Positions 1 to 6,572 are shown, numbered from the stretch's first letter. The stretch: DNA of 7,366 nucleotides from an uncultured Clostridia bacterium (GCA_947595555.1 CANQES010000066.1:1-7366); one strand, 5' to 3'. Numbers and translations: made by a program. Notes: a model not told the origin generated them from the sequence alone.

Positions 1-2
1 CA

Positions 3-134
3 CAAGACGCTAAAAATGGATGGGACCCCACAGGAGGATGCATATACTATTTTAATCCATCAACAGCAACCAATAAGTGGATTTGGTCAAGACCATTAGT
101 AAAAACAATCGGGAAACATCGTTTCTGTAAATAA
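3..134 (+). CDS. sleB: Spore cortex-lytic enzyme SleB, C-terminal end (5' part outside window)
   Basis: The frame is open from the left edge and encodes the last 43 residues before TAA. The readable tail contains GWDPTGG, IYYFNP, TATNKWIW, RP and IGKHRFC, the characteristic C-terminal end of the SleB/CwlJ cell-wall hydrolase domain (Hydrolase_2). By family knowledge SleB is a lytic transglycosylase that cuts muramic-delta-lactam cortex peptidoglycan during germination; it is made in the forespore and held near the inner spore membrane. The catalytic Glu and the N-terminal signal and peptidoglycan-binding domain lie outside the window. The ypeB start follows 11 nt after the stop, the usual sleB-ypeB operon, which supports SleB over the paralogue CwlJ. 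The match is recognised by eye. Confidence 0.92.
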   Translation, partial: QDAKNGWDPTGGCIYYFNPSTATNKWIWSRPLVKTIGKHRFCK

Positions 135-145
135 GGAGGATTTAT

Positions 146-1498
146 ATGAATAAAATAAAAAAAGGACATTTAATAAGCATTATTATTGTATTAGTGGTAT
201 TAGCCATTGCATTAGGAATCATGCTATACAAAAATCAAGAAAAATACAAACAAGCTTCAGAAAATAGTTACAACATGGCTTTTTATGAATTAGTCGATTA
301 TGTACAAAATGTGGAAACTTATCTAGCAAAATCACTAATTTCATCAACTCCTGAACATGGAGCAGAAACACTAACAAATCTATGGAGAGAAGCCAACCTC
401 GCACAAGCCTATTTATCAAGATTACCAATCGAAAGTCAAGAATTAGAAAACACAGAAAAATTCTTAAACCAAGTTAGTGACTATAGCTATTCACTATCAA
501 GAAAAAACATTTATAATGACGAATTAACAGAAGAAGACTTCAAAAACCTAAAAGACCTACACTCTTACAGCGTAGAATTAGAAAATACATTAAACCAACT
601 ATCAGATGATTTAAACAATGGAAGATTTAAATGGGACGAATTAACAGAAAAAGGAGAAATAGCCTTTGCACAGCAAGTAGACAACATATCAAAAGAAAGC
701 TTTAGCAACCTAGAAGAAAACTTTCATGAATATTCAGGATTAATTTATGATGGAGCATTTTCTGAACATTTAACAAATCAAGAAAAGAAAGGATTAACAG
801 GAGAAGACATAGAAGAAGAACAAGCAAAGCAAAAGGCAGAAGAATTTATAGGAAAAGAAAAAATAAAAGAAATCAAAAACTTAGGATTTTCAGAAAACGC
901 GACAATACCAGTATATGATTTTTCAATCACAAATCAAGAAGACGAAACAATTCAAATATCCATATCAAAAAAAGGTGGACACATTGTAGCAATGAACTTT
1001 AATAGAGAAGTAAACTCTGAAATCATATCACAAGAAGAAGCGGTACAAAAAGGAAAAGAATATCTAGCATCCAAAGGATTTGACAACATACGAGAAACTT
1101 ATTATTTAAAACAAGAAGGCATTACAACTGTAAACTATGCAGCAACACAAGACGGAGTAGTAATGTATCCAGACTTAATAAAAGTCAAAATAGCATTAGA
1201 TGATGGGGACATATTAGGAGTTGAAACAACAGGATATCTAAATAATCACACACAAAGAGATTTAACAAAAATAAAAATAACAAAAGAAGAAGCAAAAAGT
1301 AATTTAAATCCAGACTTAGACATTCAAAGTGAAGGGCTAGCGGTAATACCAACAGAATGGCAATCTGAAATCCTATGCTATGAATTCAAAGGTAAAGTAG
1401 AAGATAGAGAATTCTTAGTCTATATAAATGCAGAAAATGGTAGAGAAGAAGATGTATTAATGATAACAAATACTCCAAACGGAACTTTGACATTGTAA
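146..1498 (+). CDS. ypeB: Germination protein YpeB
   Basis: This 450-residue protein has about the length of Bacillus YpeB. An N-terminal membrane anchor spans residues 8-28, with a short Lys-rich cytoplasmic end before it. The YpeB-specific helical domain covers roughly 35-210 and contains NMAFYELVDYVQNVETYLAK and the TLTNLWREANLAQAYLSRLP stretch (about 76-94). The C-terminal half (about 222-445) reads as three PepSY-like repeats, with motifs such as SQEEAVQKGKEYL (295-307) and the matching ITKEEAK (378-384). In known systems YpeB and SleB need each other for stable deposition in the spore, and YpeB is degraded by proteases on germination, which releases SleB activity. The start is fixed by AAGGAGG at 133-139, 6 nt upstream. 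It is probably co-transcribed with sleB from a forespore promoter outside the window. No terminator follows, so readthrough into the next gene is possible. Confidence 0.95.
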   Translation: MNKIKKGHLISIIIVLVVLAIALGIMLYKNQEKYKQASENSYNMAFYELVDYVQNVETYLAKSLISSTPEHGAETLTNLWREANLAQAYLSRLPIESQELENTEKFLNQVSDYSYSLSRKNIYNDELTEEDFKNLKDLHSYSVELENTLNQLSDDLNNGRFKWDELTEKGEIAFAQQVDNISKESFSNLEENFHEYSGLIYDGAFSEHLTNQEKKGLTGEDIEEEQAKQKAEEFIGKEKIKEIKNLGFSENATIPVYDFSITNQEDETIQISISKKGGHIVAMNFNREVNSEIISQEEAVQKGKEYLASKGFDNIRETYYLKQEGITTVNYAATQDGVVMYPDLIKVKIALDDGDILGVETTGYLNNHTQRDLTKIKITKEEAKSNLNPDLDIQSEGLAVIPTEWQSEILCYEFKGKVEDREFLVYINAENGREEDVLMITNTPNGTLTL

Positions 1499-1515
1499 TA
1501 GAAAAATGATATAAT
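1487..1515 (+). promoter_or_regulatory. Near-perfect sigma-A promoter with extended -10
   Basis: TTGACA at 1487-1492, a 17-nt spacer, and TATAAT at 1510-1515 preceded by TG one base upstream (1507-1508). Both hexamers match consensus exactly. The -35 lies in the last codons of ypeB and the stop codon is in the spacer. Transcription would start near 1522, giving a leader of about 40 nt to the ATG at 1564. It implies that the downstream gene has a vegetative transcript independent of sleB-ypeB. Confidence 0.85.
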
Positions 1516-1549
1516 AATGTCCTAAACTATAAAACCTAAAAGCAAATGC

Positions 1550-1556
1550 GAGGAGG
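1550..1556 (+). promoter_or_regulatory. Ribosome binding site that decides the start of the 170-aa membrane protein
   Basis: GAGGAGG lies 7 nt before the ATG at 1564. An in-frame ATG at 1546 overlaps this site and would translate the Shine-Dalgarno itself as Arg-Gly-Gly; it has no site of its own upstream. The start at 1564 is therefore preferred. Confidence 0.85.
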
Positions 1557-1563
1557 AAAAAAT

Positions 1564-2076
1564 ATGTTGAAGAGATTTTTTAAATTATTAAAACGGAACA
1601 AAAATGGCTTTTCAAAAGAAGAATTAGAACAACAAATTTCACTCGGCGAATCGATAACAATTCCCATCTTAACAATAGTTATTGCTTTAGTGCTTACTAT
1701 TCTTACATTAGAAGGAGGAAAAGCTTTAAAATGTAACTATATTGTCATAATCATATTAACTATACTTATTCTTGTAATTGAAATTGTTTTTATAATATAC
1801 TATTTAACTGCAACAATTAAAGCATTAACAGAATTAGAAAAAGTCATAGAAAAAGAAAAAAAGCAAAAAGTATGGGAATGCATAAAAAACAGAGAATTCG
1901 CCAAACTTATACCTGCCAATAAATCTCTAATTCATTATCTATTTCAGGAAGGATTAAGCAAAAAAACTATCGAAATTGAATATGAATCAGGAGGAATATG
2001 TATAAGCAGAAAAAATGGTGAAAAAGAATTTATTCCATTTTATATTTGTTTAAATGAATTCAACATAGAAGAGTAA
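1564..2076 (+). CDS. Two-helix membrane protein of unknown function
   Basis: I do not recognise this 170-residue protein. It begins with a basic amphipathic stretch (MLKRFFKLLKRNK) and a short acidic-polar segment. Two strongly hydrophobic segments follow at about 31-49 and 58-82, separated by a short loop (LEGGKALKCN). A charged helix at about 86-103 (TELEKVIEKEKKQK) is probably a coiled coil. A soluble C-terminal domain of about 65 residues contains beta-like stretches (KTIEIEYESGGICISRK). The likely topology has both ends in the cytoplasm. Base composition and AGA-rich codon use match its neighbours, so there is no sign of recent transfer. It has its own promoter (1487-1515) and converges on the VanW-family gene. 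The coding call rests on the strong RBS, the promoter and coherent membrane segments; no function is proposed. Confidence 0.75.
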   Translation: MLKRFFKLLKRNKNGFSKEELEQQISLGESITIPILTIVIALVLTILTLEGGKALKCNYIVIIILTILILVIEIVFIIYYLTATIKALTELEKVIEKEKKQKVWECIKNREFAKLIPANKSLIHYLFQEGLSKKTIEIEYESGGICISRKNGEKEFIPFYICLNEFNIEE

Positions 2077-2104
2077 AAAACAGAGGCTGTCATATGACAG
2101 CCTC
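2075..2104 (-). terminator. Intrinsic terminator of the VanW-family gene between convergent genes
   Basis: Positions 2083-2104 are a perfect 22-bp palindrome. As RNA it gives a 9-bp G+C-rich stem (GAGGCTGTC with GACAGCCTC) and an ATAT loop. Read on the minus strand it is followed by TG and a run of six T (complement of 2075-2080), a good intrinsic terminator starting 8 nt after the TAG of the minus-strand gene. On the plus strand no T-run follows, so it would stop the 1564-2076 transcript only weakly, if at all. Confidence 0.85.
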
Positions 2105-2112
2105 AAACATTA

Positions 2113-3648
2113 CTAATGAATTTTATAAGTATCCTTAGACAACAATTCAGTTCTAACCACTTTTCCATCTCTTTTTAAAATCTTATAAGCTTCAGAATAA
2201 ATAGCATTAGAACTTCTACCAGTTTGATAAGAAGAAATCTCAACCTTATAATCATCATCTTGCTTTAATCCAAAAATCTTGAAATTAGCCACACCACCAG
2301 ATACAGAACAAACCAATTTAATTGGATAATTCCTATTATTTTTAAATTGAAAATCAATAGCACCATAAACAACAGTCGCATCTCTACTAGCAGTCACATA
2401 GGAAGGAACAAATTGATGATTAGTTCTTTGAGTTACTTCTAAATTAGCGTAAACCACGGCATTATACAAAGTAGACGTAATCTGGCAAATACCGCCGCCA
2501 AGACCATCAACTACTTCACCTGAAACATAAATAGGGGCTTCTTTATAACCAGCACTAATAGTCCTTTCACCAACAACTTTATTATAAGAAAAAGTCTCAC
2601 CAGGCATTAGCACAGTTCCATTAATCTTATTAGCAGCCAAAATCAAATTAGTTGTCCTGTTACGATTGCTTACTGCATAATTAGTAGAAAAAGTAGATAG
2701 CAAATCTGGAAAAGCCTCTGTACCAATCATATTAGTCGTAACATTTGGTGTAATAATATTCAAAGGAATAGAATACTCATCCTTCTTCTCACTTGCAATC
2801 AAAGCTTTAGCTTCTTCCAAAGACATTTTGAAATCAATTCCATTTTCAGAAGGATGAACTTCAAAAGGTTCCTTAGTATAATAAGCATCCACTGGATCTT
2901 TATGAACTTCATTATAAATCTTTTCAACATCAATCTCATCAGGTTGAGCAGTTTTTACCACAATCTCAACTGGCTTATTTTTAACAGAAAAATTAGAAAC
3001 AGCCTTTTTTATAGCATTAATAGTCTGTTCAACATCTACAACAGCACCTTCTTTACCAGAAGTAATTAACAATTCATTATTTTCTATATAATAACTACTT
3101 TGAATAACACTGTCTGGAAATTGACTTGACAAATCTTCTAAATTTTTCCTTAGTAAAGATTCATTCAAAGTAACAGAAGGTTCAATGTTAATTGGATTAA
3201 ATAAAGTATTCAATATACGAAAACTATTTCCAAAAAAATCTTCATTTCGACCAAATGAAAAAGCTAAACGAGTAGCAGATTTTGTATCAAAAGACATATT
3301 CATTTGAGAAGTAGAAATAGTAGACTTAAAATCTCCATGCTGTAGAGTAATTTCCTCTGGAAGTTGACTTTTCAAATAATTATCTAATTGATATTTTGCA
3401 TCTGCAACACTTAAACCAGAAACATCAATACCTTTTACAGAAATACCATGAATGATATTATTATTTAAAAGTTGAAAAATAGCAAAAGCACCAAAAAATA
3501 CCAATATAATTACAAGAAACAAAACAACTAGCCAAGCAAAAGTAGATAAAACATTTTTTGATTTTTGCTCTGTTACAACTTTAAAAGTATCTTGAGATGT
3601 AGCCTGAACTGGTTCTTCTTTCTCTAAAAGCTCGTTCTCAACATTCAT
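2113..3648 (-). CDS. YoaR/VanW-family membrane-anchored protein
   Basis: The product is 511 residues. A cytoplasmic N-terminal tail of about 33 residues is followed by a membrane helix (about 34-62), so most of the protein lies outside the membrane. Residues about 68-300 resemble the YoaR/putative peptidoglycan-binding region (PG_binding_4), opening with GISVKGIDVSGLS. A full VanW domain covers about 325-460, with NRTTNLILAANKINGTVLMP, GETFSYN, the hallmark LGGGICQITSTLYNA (383-397, Cys at 388) and a following RTNH. The last 45 residues form a basic G5-like beta tail ending LSKDTYKIH. VanW proteins are widespread in clostridia and their biochemical role is not established; a wall-associated role is inferred from the anchor and domains. 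The ATG at 3648 is chosen over 3672 because it has an RBS and 3672 lies almost at the predicted transcription start. It is a single-gene unit with its own promoter and terminator. Confidence 0.92.
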   Translation of the reverse strand: MNVENELLEKEEPVQATSQDTFKVVTEQKSKNVLSTFAWLVVLFLVIILVFFGAFAIFQLLNNNIIHGISVKGIDVSGLSVADAKYQLDNYLKSQLPEEITLQHGDFKSTISTSQMNMSFDTKSATRLAFSFGRNEDFFGNSFRILNTLFNPINIEPSVTLNESLLRKNLEDLSSQFPDSVIQSSYYIENNELLITSGKEGAVVDVEQTINAIKKAVSNFSVKNKPVEIVVKTAQPDEIDVEKIYNEVHKDPVDAYYTKEPFEVHPSENGIDFKMSLEEAKALIASEKKDEYSIPLNIITPNVTTNMIGTEAFPDLLSTFSTNYAVSNRNRTTNLILAANKINGTVLMPGETFSYNKVVGERTISAGYKEAPIYVSGEVVDGLGGGICQITSTLYNAVVYANLEVTQRTNHQFVPSYVTASRDATVVYGAIDFQFKNNRNYPIKLVCSVSGGVANFKIFGLKQDDDYKVEISSYQTGRSSNAIYSEAYKILKRDGKVVRTELLSKDTYKIH

Positions 3649-3654
3649 TTTTAT

Positions 3655-3661
3655 TCTCCTT
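3655..3661 (-). promoter_or_regulatory. Ribosome binding site that decides the VanW-family start
   Basis: On the minus strand AAGGAGA lies 6 nt before the ATG at 3648. The upstream in-frame ATG at 3672 has only A/T-rich sequence before it and no Shine-Dalgarno, so the eight extra residues of the longer reading are probably not translated. Confidence 0.88.
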
Positions 3662-3681
3662 GTAATTAACATACTAAAAAT

Positions 3682-3710
3682 ATTATATCACATTTTGTCA
3701 AAAAAGTGAA
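3682..3710 (-). promoter_or_regulatory. Extended -10 promoter of the VanW-family gene
   Basis: On the minus strand TATAAT (3682-3687) is preceded by TG one base upstream, a perfect extended -10. At 17-nt spacing the -35 is TTCACT (3705-3710), 4 of 6 matches. A better -35-like TTGACA exists at 3695-3700 but lies only 7 nt from the -10, too close to be used with it. Transcription would start near 3675, about 27 nt before the chosen start codon. Confidence 0.65.
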
Positions 3711-3718
3711 AAAAACAT

Positions 3719-3763
3719 AAAAAATGTTATAATAAAATCAAAAAAAATGTTAATAATAAAAAT
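3719..3763 (+). repeat. Two imperfect A+T-rich direct repeats with -10-like boxes
   Basis: AAAAAATGTTATAATAAAAT at 3719-3738 recurs as AAAAAATGTTAATAATAAAA at 3742-3761. The first copy contains TGTTATAAT (3725-3733), which is an extended -10 on the plus strand, but there is no recognisable -35. In sequence this A-rich, near coincidence is possible. It lies about 90 nt before the SASP start and could contain its promoter. Confidence 0.35.
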
Positions 3764-3787
3764 ATAAAACTTAGAATTAAGTTTTAT
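3764..3787. repeat. Perfect 10-bp inverted repeat upstream of the SASP gene
   Basis: ATAAAACTTA (3764-3773), a GAAT spacer, then TAAGTTTTAT (3778-3787). The arms match perfectly and the dyad lies 38 nt before the SASP start codon. It has only two G/C pairs and no T-run after it, so it is a poor terminator. An operator for a dimeric regulator or a 5'-leader hairpin is more plausible. No spore regulator site is recognised by name. Confidence 0.5.
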
Positions 3788-3825
3788 TAAAAAAACTTTG
3801 ATAGGTTTGTATTTGGGAGGATGTT

Positions 3826-4005
3826 ATGTCTAGAAATAGTAAATTAATATCTGAAAATCTAAGAGAAGAAATAGCAAAAGAGTTAGGCGTATATGACCAA
3901 GTAAAACAAGATGGTGGAAGTTGGGCTAATGTATCATCAAAACAATGTGGAAATATTGTAACAAAAGCAATTGAAATCGCAAACAGAAGTGTAGAAAACA
4001 AATAG
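3826..4005 (+). CDS. Small acid-soluble spore protein, alpha/beta type, SspF-like
   Basis: This 59-residue protein starts MSRNSKLISENLREEIAKEL. The first conserved SASP helix is residues 9-22 (SENLREEIAKELGV). The EIA at 15-17 matches the site where the germination protease GPR cuts alpha/beta SASPs. YDQV at 23-26 followed by a Gly/Trp loop and NIVTKAIEIAN (43-53) fits the SspF subgroup (ELGFYDxV, GNMVKRAIEIAE) better than the major SspA/SspB type. These proteins coat forespore DNA, favour the A form, and protect it from UV and heat; they are degraded to amino acids at germination. An oddity is Cys41 in SSKQCGN, where SspF proteins usually have Ala. The RBS GGGAGG (3815-3820) is 5 nt upstream. 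No clear sigma-G promoter is visible near it, although the family is normally sigma-G controlled. It is a single-gene unit closed by a strong terminator. Confidence 0.93.
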   Translation: MSRNSKLISENLREEIAKELGVYDQVKQDGGSWANVSSKQCGNIVTKAIEIANRSVENK

Positions 4006-4016
4006 TTATTTCTTAA

Positions 4017-4063
4017 AAATGAGTAATTAGAGTATAACTTTAATTACTCATTTATTTATTTTT
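4017..4063 (+). terminator. Long-stem intrinsic terminator of the SASP gene
   Basis: The stem pairs 4017-4033 with 4037-4053: thirteen perfect pairs (AAATGAGTAATTA with TAATTACTCATTT), one G-U pair, and three more pairs closing a 3-nt ATA loop. A T-rich run (4051-4063, interrupted by two A) follows immediately. The stem is mostly A+T but long, 11 nt after the SASP stop, and ends just before the murF promoter. Confidence 0.85.
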
Positions 4064-4066
4064 ATG

Positions 4067-4095
4067 TTGCAAAAATAACAAAATAAGCATATAAT
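4067..4095 (+). promoter_or_regulatory. Sigma-A promoter of the murF-ddl operon
   Basis: TTGCAA (4067-4072, 4 of 6), a 17-nt spacer, and a perfect TATAAT (4090-4095). Transcription would start near 4102, about 20 nt before the murF ATG. It lies directly after the SASP terminator, so murF-ddl is insulated from the spore gene. Confidence 0.8.
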
Positions 4096-4121
4096 TTAGC
4101 AAAAGAAAGCAGAGGTGAAAA

Positions 4122-5513
4122 ATGAAAAAAATAACCTTAAAACAAATAATAGAAGTAACAAAAGCAGAAAAAATAATTGGAAACCCAGAAATGATATGTG
4201 AAAAATTTTCCAAAGACACCAGAACAATTGAAAAAGGAGACACATACATAGCAATCAAAGGAGAAAAATTCAATGGAAACTTATTTTGGAAGCAAGCTTT
4301 AGAAAAAGGAGCGGACTGTGTTATTGTATCAGACATTCAATATAAAAAAGAAGAACTAGAACAATATAAAGGAAAAGCAATTTTAAAAGTCGAAGACACA
4401 TTAAAAGCCTTATATAGCATTGCCAAACTAAAAAGGAATCAATATTCAATTCCGGTAATTGCAATAACAGGAAGTGTAGGCAAAACAAGCACAAAAGACA
4501 TAGTAGCAAGTGTAATATCACAAAAATACAAAACACTAAAAACAATAGGAAATAACAATAACAACATAGGATTACCATTCACCATTTTAGGATTACAAGA
4601 CGAAGAGGCAATGGTCTTAGAAATGGGAATGAACCATTTTGGCGAAATTAGCCTATTAAGTCAAATTGCAAAACCCACAATCTGTGTCATAACAAACATA
4701 GGCACCTCACACATAGGCAACTTAGGCTCAAGAGAAAATATCTTAAAAGCAAAATTAGAAATATTAGAAGGAGCAGAACATCCAACAATCATTATAAACA
4801 ACGATAATGACTTATTACATAAATGGCAAGCAAAAAACAAAAGCAAATTTTCTATAACAACATATGGAATAAACGAACCAAGTGACATAGAAGCAGTACA
4901 TATAAAAAGAGGAGAAAAATCAAGCGAATTTAACTGTAAAATATATCAAGATGAAACACCGATAAAAGTACCAGTTGGAGGAGAACACTTTATACTAAAC
5001 GCATTATGTGCTGTAAGTGTAGGAAAAGCGCTTAACATAGAAGCGGGAAAAATATCAAAAGGAATAGAACAATTTGAATTAACCAAAAAAAGAATGGATA
5101 TAACAGAATTACCAAGCGGAATAAAAATAATAAATGATGCATACAATGCAAGCTTAGAATCTATGCAAGCAGCTATAAAATATTTATCGCAATATAACAA
5201 CAATAGAAAAATTGCGGTATTAGGAGATATGCTAGAACTAGGAGAATACTCACAAAAATTACATGAACAAGTAGGAGAAGAAGTATATAAAAATAAAATA
5301 GACGTATTAATATGTTGTGGAGAAAAATCAAAAGACATTGTAAAAAAAGCAAAAGAATTAGGGATGGAAAAAATATATTATTTTGAAAGCCAAGAAGAAG
5401 TTGTAAAACAACTAAGGCAAATGATAAAACAAGGAGACATTATTTTATTTAAAGCTTCAAATAGTATGAGATTTTTTGATATGGTTGAAGAGGTGAAATT
5501 ATGCAAAAAATAA
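4122..5513 (+). CDS. murF: UDP-N-acetylmuramoyl-tripeptide--D-alanyl-D-alanine ligase MurF
   Basis: This cytoplasmic ATP-dependent Mur ligase adds D-Ala-D-Ala to UDP-MurNAc-tripeptide, the last step in making the soluble pentapeptide precursor. Its 463 residues match the usual MurF length. The N-terminal substrate domain (about 1-110) includes DTR at 32-34 and GEKFNGN. The central ATPase domain (about 112-305) has the P-loop GSVGKTST (117-124), NNNNNIGLPFTIL (144-156), EMGMNHFGEI (167-176) and TNIGTSHIGNLGS (191-203). It also has AKLEI at 210-214, where K211 is the likely carbamoylated Lys. The C-terminal domain (about 320-460) has NDAYNASLESM (338-348) and LGDMLELGEYS (367-377). The start is set by GAGGTGA at 4112-4118. 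The gene overlaps ddl by 13 nt, so the enzyme that makes its dipeptide substrate is translated next from the same mRNA. No key motif is missing. Confidence 0.97.
   Translation: MKKITLKQIIEVTKAEKIIGNPEMICEKFSKDTRTIEKGDTYIAIKGEKFNGNLFWKQALEKGADCVIVSDIQYKKEELEQYKGKAILKVEDTLKALYSIAKLKRNQYSIPVIAITGSVGKTSTKDIVASVISQKYKTLKTIGNNNNNIGLPFTILGLQDEEAMVLEMGMNHFGEISLLSQIAKPTICVITNIGTSHIGNLGSRENILKAKLEILEGAEHPTIIINNDNDLLHKWQAKNKSKFSITTYGINEPSDIEAVHIKRGEKSSEFNCKIYQDETPIKVPVGGEHFILNALCAVSVGKALNIEAGKISKGIEQFELTKKRMDITELPSGIKIINDAYNASLESMQAAIKYLSQYNNNRKIAVLGDMLELGEYSQKLHEQVGEEVYKNKIDVLICCGEKSKDIVKKAKELGMEKIYYFESQEEVVKQLRQMIKQGDIILFKASNSMRFFDMVEEVKLCKK
5490..5496 (+). promoter_or_regulatory. Internal ribosome binding site for ddl within murF
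   Basis: GAGGTGA lies inside the last codons of murF, 4 nt before the ddl ATG at 5501. It has the same sequence and nearly the same spacing as the murF site (4112-4118, 3 nt before its ATG). The 13-nt overlap makes translational coupling likely. Confidence 0.8.
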
Positions 5514-6523
5514 AATTAGGTGTGATTTTTGGAGGCATGTCAACAGAAAATGAAGTATCAGTAAAATCGGCAAAATCTATTTTAAAAATGTTAAATCAAG
5601 AAAAATATGACATATTTCCTATATACATTGAAAAAGACGGCACATGGTATGACGTTACAAATGACAAAAAAGAAAAAATAGCAAATATCATATCATATCT
5701 ACAAGAACTAGACGTTCTATTTCCAGTCTTACATGGCAAATATGGAGAAGATGGCACAATTCAGGGCTTATTTGAATTAATAAAAAAGACATATGTAGGA
5801 TGTGGAGTATTAGCATCTAGTGTTGGAATGGATAAAGCATATACAAAAATAATTTTCAATTATGCAGGATTAAAGCAAGCAAACTATGAATATATAATAA
5901 AGAACAAAAATGGATACACTTACATAGACAAAAACTTAACAGAAGTAAAACTGACGTTAAAAGACATTGTTGAAAAAATACAAGCAAACTTAAAATTTCC
6001 TATGTTTATAAAACCATCCAATTCTGGTTCTAGCGTAGGAATTCGCAAAGCAAGAAATAAAGAAGAACTAGAGAAAGACATTGAATATGCTTCCGAATTT
6101 GATAACAAAATTTTAATTGAGGAAGGCATTGTAGGAAGAGAAGTAGAATGTGCTGTTCTTGGCAATGATGACGTCATAGCTTCTGTTGTTGGAGAAATAA
6201 AATCTGCGGAAGAATTTTATAGTTATGATGCTAAATACAAAAATGAAGAATCTAGGACATTTATTCCAGCGGACATTCCAGAAGAATTATCTAACGACAT
6301 TAGAAAACAAGCCATAAAGGCATTTAAAGCAATTGACGGAAAAGGTTTATCACGAGTAGACTTCTTTATTGAAAATAACACAAACCAAATTTACATTAAT
6401 GAAATCAACACTTTGCCAGGCTTTACAAGTATTAGTATGTATCCTCAATTATGGGAGGCAAGTGGAATATCATATCAAGAATTGCTAGATAGACTAATTG
6501 ACATTGCACACATAAAGTATTAA
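5501..6523 (+). CDS. ddl: D-alanine--D-alanine ligase Ddl
   Basis: This ATP-grasp enzyme joins two D-Ala molecules into the dipeptide used by MurF, in the cytoplasm. The 340 residues fit the Gram-positive Ddl size. The N-terminal motif GGMSTENEVS (11-20) carries the substrate-binding Glu16. LHGKYGEDGTIQG (77-89) and VGCGVLASSVGMDK (99-112) are family signatures. The ATP-grasp segment KPSNSGSSVG (171-180) includes Ser177, matching E. coli DdlB Ser150. The omega loop FYSYDAKY (239-246) retains Tyr246, equivalent to DdlB Tyr216, as in D-Ala-D-Ala rather than D-Ala-D-Lac ligases. The metal ligands are Asp287, Glu301 and Asn303 in RVDFF and NEINTLPGFT. It is the second gene of a murF-ddl operon, and the end of the gene also carries a promoter for the next gene. 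Confidence 0.97.
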   Translation: MQKIKLGVIFGGMSTENEVSVKSAKSILKMLNQEKYDIFPIYIEKDGTWYDVTNDKKEKIANIISYLQELDVLFPVLHGKYGEDGTIQGLFELIKKTYVGCGVLASSVGMDKAYTKIIFNYAGLKQANYEYIIKNKNGYTYIDKNLTEVKLTLKDIVEKIQANLKFPMFIKPSNSGSSVGIRKARNKEELEKDIEYASEFDNKILIEEGIVGREVECAVLGNDDVIASVVGEIKSAEEFYSYDAKYKNEESRTFIPADIPEELSNDIRKQAIKAFKAIDGKGLSRVDFFIENNTNQIYINEINTLPGFTSISMYPQLWEASGISYQELLDRLIDIAHIKY

Positions 6524-6526
6524 AAT
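6498..6526 (+). promoter_or_regulatory. Sigma-A promoter overlapping the end of ddl
   Basis: A perfect TTGACA (6498-6503) within the last codons of ddl, a 17-nt spacer, and TAAAAT (6521-6526, 5 of 6) starting on the ddl stop codon. Transcription would begin near 6533, giving a leader of about 100 nt before the membrane protein gene at 6632. The leader holds a 16-bp palindrome. Confidence 0.65.
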
Positions 6527-6572
6527 AAATACTATGAGTAAAAACTCTTTATATAGATTTTCCTTTAATCAT

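Noticed and set aside
1546..1563. Upstream in-frame ATG for the 170-residue membrane protein.
   Set aside because: Its first codons are the Shine-Dalgarno of the 1564 start, and it has no site of its own.
3649..3672. Upstream in-frame ATG for the VanW-family protein, adding eight residues.
   Set aside because: No ribosome binding site precedes it and it lies within a few bases of the predicted transcription start.
3670..3676. CATACTA on the plus strand, an exact sigma-G-like -10 upstream of the SASP gene.
   Set aside because: It is about 150 nt from the SASP start, has no convincing -35 at 17-18 nt, and overlaps the minus-strand VanW leader. It may be chance in A+T-rich DNA.
3695..3733. TTGTCA (3695-3700) with TATAAT (3728-3733) on the plus strand as a SASP promoter.
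   Set aside because: The spacer is 27 nt, far too long for sigma-A. Only the extended -10 part is kept, as a weak note.
4946..5338. A 130-codon open frame antisense to murF.
   Set aside because: It lies wholly inside murF, has Cys/Ser/Phe-rich composition typical of the complement of A-rich coding sequence, and no ribosome binding site that stands out.
2113..6523. A vanW-like gene near a Ddl-type ligase, suggesting glycopeptide resistance.
   Set aside because: The ligase retains the Tyr and Lys of the D-Ala-D-Ala omega loop, and there is no vanH, vanX or two-component system. VanW domains are common in clostridia without resistance.
6536..6547. GAGT-AAAA-ACTC hairpin followed by TTT after ddl, as a terminator.
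   Set aside because: The stem is only 4 bp and the T-run is three bases; this is too weak to claim.
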